Both the position numbers and the translations under genes were made by a program. A stretch of DNA of 64,000 nucleotides from Methanolobus bombayensis (lineage in GTDB: Archaea > Halobacteriota > Methanosarcinia > Methanosarcinales > Methanosarcinaceae). The notes under the pieces are model-generated. The model saw nothing but the letters and a program-made list of their open reading frames with translations. It did no database searches and was not told the DNA's origin. Of this stretch, positions 59,711 to 64,000 are shown one piece after another. The stretch covers positions 1-64,000 of the forward strand of contig NZ_JAGGKD010000005.1 of NCBI RefSeq assembly GCF_017873415.1. Reading direction: 5' to 3'. Within the stretch, counting starts at the first letter, position 1. Every line of letters starts with the position of its first letter.

Positions 59711-60652
59711 ATGTACAAGATATATGTGGACGGTCAACACGGAACGACCGGCTTACTGGTAAACGAGCGTCTGGCAAAGCATCCTGAAGTAGAGATTCTT
59801 GAGATTCCATATGAAGAACGTCATAACAGGGAACTGAGAACAAAGCTGCTCAACGAGGCAGACCTGGTATTCCTGTGCCTGCCGGATGAAGCTGTAGCGG
59901 ATACCGTAAGTCTGGTGACAAATCCTGAAACAAGGATCATTGATGCATCCACAGCCAACCGTACCAATGATTCATGGGCTTATGGATTACCCGAGCTCTC
60001 TACCAGACACAGGGAGAACGTAGCCGGAGCAAGCAGGGTTTCAAATCCCGGTTGTCATGCTTCAGCAGCTGTAGTTGCACTTTATCCTCTTGTGGAAGAA
60101 GGAATAGTTTCCAGAGAAACTGCTGTTCCGTTGTTCTCCATCACCGGATATACCGGTGGTGGAAAAAAAATGATCGAAACATACGAGACCACAGAAGAAC
60201 GAGCTTACAAAGCCCCAAGACAGTATGCTCTTGGTCTGACTCACAAGCATGTTCCTGAGGTAAGGGTACGTTCCGGTCTGAATGTAAATCCTATTCTCAT
60301 GCCTGTTGTTTCCAATTTCCCAAGGGGACTTGCAGTTACATTACCTCTGTCAGTTAAGGAACTGGAGAAAACAGTGACAAAACAGGATCTGTATGAGATC
60401 TACCAGAAGTATTTCGGTGATTCAATATTCATCCGTGTTCACGAAGTTGACGAGGCTGATGACCTTGTGGACAATGCTTTCGATGTTCAGGGAAGCAACG
60501 ACACCAATTATTCTGACATCTATATCTACGGCAACGATGAACAGATACAGGTGATCTCACGTCTGGACAACCTTGGAAAAGGTGCATCTGGTGCAGCTAT
60601 ACAGAACATGAACATCATGCTTGGCATGGATGAAACGACCGGTCTCATTTGA
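59711..60652 (+). CDS. argC: ArgC, N-acetyl-gamma-glutamyl-phosphate reductase (short type)
   Basis: This 313-residue dehydrogenase reduces N-acetylglutamyl phosphate to the semialdehyde, the step before acetylornithine formation. It has an N-terminal NADP fold (YKIYVDGQHGTTGLLVNERL, where most ArgC have GASGYTG), the active cysteine in SNPGCHASAAV and a HKHVPEVRV block. Its length of about 310 residues fits the short ArgC2-like class rather than the 345-residue class usual in methanogens. ATG 59711 has GAGG six bases upstream and is preferred over TTG 59693. With argJ it forms an arginine pair; the kinase argB is not in the window. A terminator follows the gene. Confidence 0.93.
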   Translation: MYKIYVDGQHGTTGLLVNERLAKHPEVEILEIPYEERHNRELRTKLLNEADLVFLCLPDEAVADTVSLVTNPETRIIDASTANRTNDSWAYGLPELSTRHRENVAGASRVSNPGCHASAAVVALYPLVEEGIVSRETAVPLFSITGYTGGGKKMIETYETTEERAYKAPRQYALGLTHKHVPEVRVRSGLNVNPILMPVVSNFPRGLAVTLPLSVKELEKTVTKQDLYEIYQKYFGDSIFIRVHEVDEADDLVDNAFDVQGSNDTNYSDIYIYGNDEQIQVISRLDNLGKGASGAAIQNMNIMLGMDETTGLI

Positions 60653-60684
60653 GATTTTGTTGTTGAAATACTTATTCTAACTAG

Positions 60685-60717
60685 TTGGCAGTTCATCTGC
60701 TAACATTCTTTCTTTTT
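60685..60717 (+). terminator. Hairpin plus T-rich tract after argC
   Basis: TTGGCAG (60685-60691) pairs with CTGCTAA (60697-60703), seven base pairs including one G-U, with loop TTCAT. CATTCTTTCTTTTTG follows. Confidence 0.6.
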
Positions 60718-60808
60718 GAAGTCAATTCGAATTTTATCATAACAAAAGCAAAATTATATCTTTACCATCCTCTATTTTTGATATGTCAATGGGGTTGGTT
60801 TGGCTTAC

Positions 60809-61365
60809 ATGTCTAAAATAGAGAATATCATTTTGGTAATCGCACTCTTGTGGCTGTCATTTGGGATTATAGATCACTTTTATGCTGACACAGAAATAGA
60901 CTACACATCCTATGATGGATTCATCAGTTCTACAGAAGATCTTGCAAGTTCCATTATTGAAAAAATGATCTTGAATATAGTTCATCTGACAAGATTCCTT
61001 ATTGGATAAGTGGAGTTTCATCAAATGATAATGTGTGGATAAAAGTACCACCATTACCTGCATCCACAACATGCGAATTGTGGATTTTAAAGAATGATGG
61101 ATATCATCCTGATCTTGATAAAGTAATGGGATATGATGATTCGTCTGCATATTCAAATGCTTATCTTGCTGAAGCTGAACTACGCAAGATGTTTCTATCA
61201 GACAGAATAACAGTTTCTGTTGAAGTTATTTGTATGGAGCTGGGTTCATACAGAGTTCATATTACAAACAATGGTGACAAGAAATTTACAGGTCATCAGG
61301 TGCCTATACCTGTAAGAGAATTGGATATCACTTACGTAGATGAAAGTCTGGTAGTTCTCGAATAA
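60809..61365 (+). pseudogene. Membrane-anchored hypothetical protein interrupted by a frameshift
   Basis: Two frames read as one gene. The first (from ATG 60809) encodes a membrane anchor (NIILVIALLWLSFGIIDHFY) and a short acidic stretch, then runs to a stop at 61007. The second frame is open from before 60960 to 61365. It continues sensibly as KNDLEYSSSDKIPYWISGVS, then VWIKVPPLPASTTCELWIL and a beta-rich C-terminus. The switch falls in a run of six A at 60960-60965; one more A would join the frames into about 186 residues. So this is a mutation in a homopolymer, a sequencing error, or less likely programmed slippage. The intact protein would be an extracytoplasmic domain on an N-terminal anchor. 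Family unknown. Confidence 0.75.
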
Positions 61366-61443
61366 GGATATAATTTGGATTTATCTCACATCCATCGTTT
61401 ATAAATACTCTCTAAACATAATTAATATCAATTGGGTGAAATA

Positions 61444-62931
61444 ATGGAGATTGAGGAATGGGAGAAACGCTACGTTGAAGCCGTTTCCAACGTAAAGGGT
61501 GAGCTTGCGAACGTGCAAGGTGTCTTTGTGGCTTATAACAGCAATGTTGATGCCATGAAACATATTCGGGAAGAGAATATTAAAAGTCTGATCAGGATTG
61601 TAGGAATTGAAAAAATAAGGGAAAAAATACTTTCATATCCTCGTGAGATCAATGAACCGGCTGATTTTCTGGCAAGACTTATAATTGCAATGCGAGACGG
61701 TAAAGCCGCCGAGGTTCCTACTTATACATCTGACCTGCACGAATGGCTCATGGACAACATGGTCTTTGATTCAGCACGCATGGGAGGTCAGGCAGGAATT
61801 ATTTCAAACTTACTTGCAAACCTTGGGGTGAAGAATGTAATCACATATGTTCCCTGGCTTTCAAAAGATCAGGCTGATTATTTTGTAGATTCTCCCAACC
61901 TGAAACATCCTTTAATAGAGAACGGTAAGCTGTATCTAAAACACCCAAAGGAAGCATACAATCCAGATCAAAAGTCCAAAATAAACTGGATACTTGAATT
62001 CTCCAAAGGTGTACGTTTCAGATGCTCAGGCGAAGAATTCATAGTTCCAAGGGACAATCGCCTTATCGTTTCATCAAGACCTAATTGGTTGCGCATCGAC
62101 ATGAGTCCTGAAATGTATGAGCAGCTTTCTGACATAAGGGAGGATATCGATGGAGCTATACTTTCAGGTTACCAGATGATCAAGGAAGAATATGATGACG
62201 GCACCACATACAAGGATTATGTGCAGCGTGCTGTCAATGTAATAGAACGCCTGAAGGGCTGTAATCCTCAGATGCGCCTTCACGTAGAATTCACATCCAT
62301 ACAGAACAAGGTAATTCGCAAAGCATTGCTCTCAGAGATCGTGAAAAAGCATGTTACATCCCTTGGTCTTGATACCGTGGAAGTTGCAAACGCTCTCAAT
62401 GTTCTTGGTTATGAGGAACTTGCATATTCCGTTATCAACAAAGGTGAGAACAGCATTGTTTCTCTTTATGAAGGTGCTGTGATGTTACTCAAAGAACTGG
62501 AGCTTCAGAGAGTGCATATTCACTCACTTGGATTCTACATATGCGTGGTCTCAAAGAACCACCCTCTTGACGCGGATGCACATCGTCAGGCACTACTTTT
62601 CGCATCAGCCGTGGCGGCTACACAGGCAGCAACAGGAAATATTACAGGTATCGACGACATAGATATCGGTCTTGGGGTCCCGGTGTATGATCAGGGTTAC
62701 ATGGATCTGATTGAACTTGAAAAACACCTTGTCAGGAACAACATATGCTCTGCTGAAGATTTCGAGGATGGTTGCATAAGTGCGCTGGACCATAATTTAA
62801 TTATCGTTCCTTCTAAGGTTGTAAAAGACCCGGTTGCAACAGTAGGAATTGGTGATGCTATCTCGGCAGGTGCTTTCGTTGCTTTACTGGCAAAAATGCC
62901 GAAAATAAATATATGCAAAATAACGGAGTAA
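61444..62931 (+). CDS. pfkC: ADP-dependent phosphofructokinase/glucokinase
   Basis: This 495-residue ADP-dependent sugar kinase belongs to the ribokinase-like ADP-PFK/GK family, which phosphorylates fructose 6-phosphate or glucose with ADP. Family blocks are FVAYNSNVDAMKHI (sugar-binding NxD), RMGGQAGIISNLLANLG, VPRDNRLIVSSRPNW, GAILSGYQMIKEEY, HVEFTSIQNKVIRK and the catalytic GIGDAISAGAF near the C-terminus. Methanogens use such enzymes in glycogen breakdown. ATG 61444 has GGGTGA four bases upstream; TTG 61432 is an unlikely start. The next gene, 3 bases after the stop, encodes a divergent paralog, so the two are co-transcribed. No regulator is adjacent. Confidence 0.93.
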   Translation: MEIEEWEKRYVEAVSNVKGELANVQGVFVAYNSNVDAMKHIREENIKSLIRIVGIEKIREKILSYPREINEPADFLARLIIAMRDGKAAEVPTYTSDLHEWLMDNMVFDSARMGGQAGIISNLLANLGVKNVITYVPWLSKDQADYFVDSPNLKHPLIENGKLYLKHPKEAYNPDQKSKINWILEFSKGVRFRCSGEEFIVPRDNRLIVSSRPNWLRIDMSPEMYEQLSDIREDIDGAILSGYQMIKEEYDDGTTYKDYVQRAVNVIERLKGCNPQMRLHVEFTSIQNKVIRKALLSEIVKKHVTSLGLDTVEVANALNVLGYEELAYSVINKGENSIVSLYEGAVMLLKELELQRVHIHSLGFYICVVSKNHPLDADAHRQALLFASAVAATQAATGNITGIDDIDIGLGVPVYDQGYMDLIELEKHLVRNNICSAEDFEDGCISALDHNLIIVPSKVVKDPVATVGIGDAISAGAFVALLAKMPKINICKITE

Positions 62932-62934
62932 TAA

Positions 62935-64000
62935 ATGAATATTCTCTGTGCCTACAATGCCAATATTGATTCTATTTACCATATTGGTGGCAGTGAATTA
63001 TCTCAAATGCTCGAAGAACTAGAAGCTGAAGATCCTGCATTTGCAGACGAGTTCAATAAGAAAATAATCTCACCACCTGGTTCAATTTCTTCAAAATCTG
63101 ATTTCCTGGCAGGACTTATCGCCTGTATGCGTGAAGGCACAGGTGCAGAGTGGCTGATCAGTGATTCAAGTGTATTGGACTGGATAAAGGAGACATTCAT
63201 TGATGGTTCTTTTATGCGAATGGGCGGCAACATGGGAATAATGTCCAACGTCCTTTCAGAACTTGGAGCTTCAAAGGTTGTGCCCAATGTAGCAAGTTTA
63301 TCAAAGTTGCAGCTTTCTTTTTTTTCTAATAAATCAATTTATCATCCATTTGAAGGAAGGCTCTATAAAAGCTCTGAACTGGAAAAAATACTTCCGGAAC
63401 ATGATAGCAATAATAAACCAGAACTCATACATTTTGTTTTTGATTTTAGAAAAGGCGATGTAGTATCTATTTCAGGACAGGAATTCACAGTTCCAAGAGA
63501 GAACAGGTTCATAGCAACCTATGATCCGCTAAATTTTGAACTTCATATGGATGCAGAATTCAGAAAATATTCAATGAATCATGTCTCGGAGATGGATGGA
63601 GCTATAATTTCCGGTTATCATATGCTTCAGGAGAATAAAAATGACTTGTCTCAGAATAATTCAGCCAATGCTTCTCCAGGGTATAAGGAAAAACTGGATA
63701 CATCCTTGAAGCAACTTCAAAGCTGGAAAGATATCCGTAGGGACTTGCACATCCATGTTGAATTCGGTCACTTTTCATCTAATGATATTGCTTTGTACGC
63801 ATTCTCTAAGCTTTCACCAATTGTGGATAGAATAGGGATGAACGAGGACGAACTTTCCATGCTTGCAAGTTTAAACGGCATTGACCCAAAGCCAATCCTT
63901 GAAATGGATTCATTCGCAATTGCAGATGCCGCAATTTCACTATGTAACGATTCAGGCCTTTGCAGGATGATCGTACATACCAGGGAATTTGTTGTTTCGG
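62935..64000 (+). CDS. Second ADP-dependent sugar kinase (partial, runs off the window)
   Basis: An open frame of 355 codons runs from ATG 62935 to the end of the window, with no stop. GGAG lies six bases before the ATG. It is a divergent paralog of the upstream kinase: LCAYNANIDSIYHIGG (NxD motif), SKSDFLAGLIACMREGTGAE, RMGGNMGIMSNVLSELGASK, FTVPRENRFIATYDP, GAIISGYHMLQEN and LHIHVEFGHFSS match the same blocks in order. The middle is more diverged and holds an insertion rich in Asn/Ser (KNDLSQNNSANASPG). The GxGD catalytic motif lies beyond the window. It may be an ADP-glucokinase or a regulatory paralog; the sequence seen cannot decide. Confidence 0.85.
   Translation, partial: MNILCAYNANIDSIYHIGGSELSQMLEELEAEDPAFADEFNKKIISPPGSISSKSDFLAGLIACMREGTGAEWLISDSSVLDWIKETFIDGSFMRMGGNMGIMSNVLSELGASKVVPNVASLSKLQLSFFSNKSIYHPFEGRLYKSSELEKILPEHDSNNKPELIHFVFDFRKGDVVSISGQEFTVPRENRFIATYDPLNFELHMDAEFRKYSMNHVSEMDGAIISGYHMLQENKNDLSQNNSANASPGYKEKLDTSLKQLQSWKDIRRDLHIHVEFGHFSSNDIALYAFSKLSPIVDRIGMNEDELSMLASLNGIDPKPILEMDSFAIADAAISLCNDSGLCRMIVHTREFVVS

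Noticed and set aside
60955-60970. Programmed -1 frameshift at the run of A
   Set aside because: The local codons (GAA AAA ATG) do not form a classic slippery heptamer and no downstream structure is obvious. Mutation or sequencing error is simpler, so I kept it only as a frameshifted gene.

Overview
The window comes from a methanogenic archaeon of the order Methanosarcinales. The likeliest source is a methylotrophic, Methanolobus- or Methanococcoides-like member of the Methanosarcinaceae; the genus is an inference. The evidence is an archaeal replication protein A with its COG3390 partner, archaeal LeuRS, the KEOPS subunit Cgi121, archaeal phosphoglycerate kinase, ADP-dependent sugar kinases, ADP-forming acetyl-CoA synthetase, a MEDS-domain kinase, PGF-pre-PGF surface proteins, and promoters with AT-rich TATA boxes. 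No rRNA, tRNA, CRISPR array, transposase or phage gene was seen.

Bases 1-17,000 are mostly housekeeping. They hold a short UspA-like protein, the RPA/RPA-associated pair, a reverse-strand operon of two winged-helix regulators and a phosphodiesterase, TrmO, a nitrilase-family amidohydrolase, a receptor histidine kinase, LeuRS, a 51-residue zinc-ribbon protein, Cgi121, a class II fructose-1,6-bisphosphatase, a MiaB-like methylthiotransferase and a ClC chloride transporter. Cgi121, TrmO and the methylthiotransferase would all act on N6-threonylcarbamoyladenosine at tRNA position 37.

Bases 17,000-34,100 hold three very large, same-strand cell-surface proteins (1615, 834 and about 2980 residues). 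They are built from about 12, 6 and 28 copies of an 80-90 residue cadherin/Ig-like repeat. Two begin with a cohesin-like domain. All end in a Ser/Gly linker, a PGF-pre-PGF domain and a membrane anchor. This is the most distinctive part of the window.

Bases 34,100-43,400 carry acetate and central carbon metabolism: ADP-forming acetyl-CoA synthetase with a phosphotransacetylase-like regulator, AMP-forming acetyl-CoA synthetase in convergent orientation, an iron-sulfur flavoprotein and phosphoglycerate kinase. AMMECR1, a nucleoside deoxyribosyltransferase and a GbsR-type regulator follow. Bases 43,500-53,040 carry an ArsR/AhpD-like pair with a clear palindromic operator, two large PAS/GAF histidine kinases with no response regulator nearby, and a membrane-anchored sorbosone-dehydrogenase-like protein.

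Bases 53,100-64,000 hold a CobW-type GTPase, a DUF2148 iron-sulfur protein, two arsenate-reductase-like phosphatases in tandem, a small secreted protein, an AT-rich membrane protein, a CBS-domain protein, argJ and argC, a small membrane-anchored gene interrupted by a frameshift, and two adjacent ADP-dependent sugar kinases. The second kinase runs off the window. The ADP-dependent phosphofructokinase, phosphoglycerate kinase and fructose-1,6-bisphosphatase together cover parts of glycolysis and gluconeogenesis, presumably for glycogen turnover.
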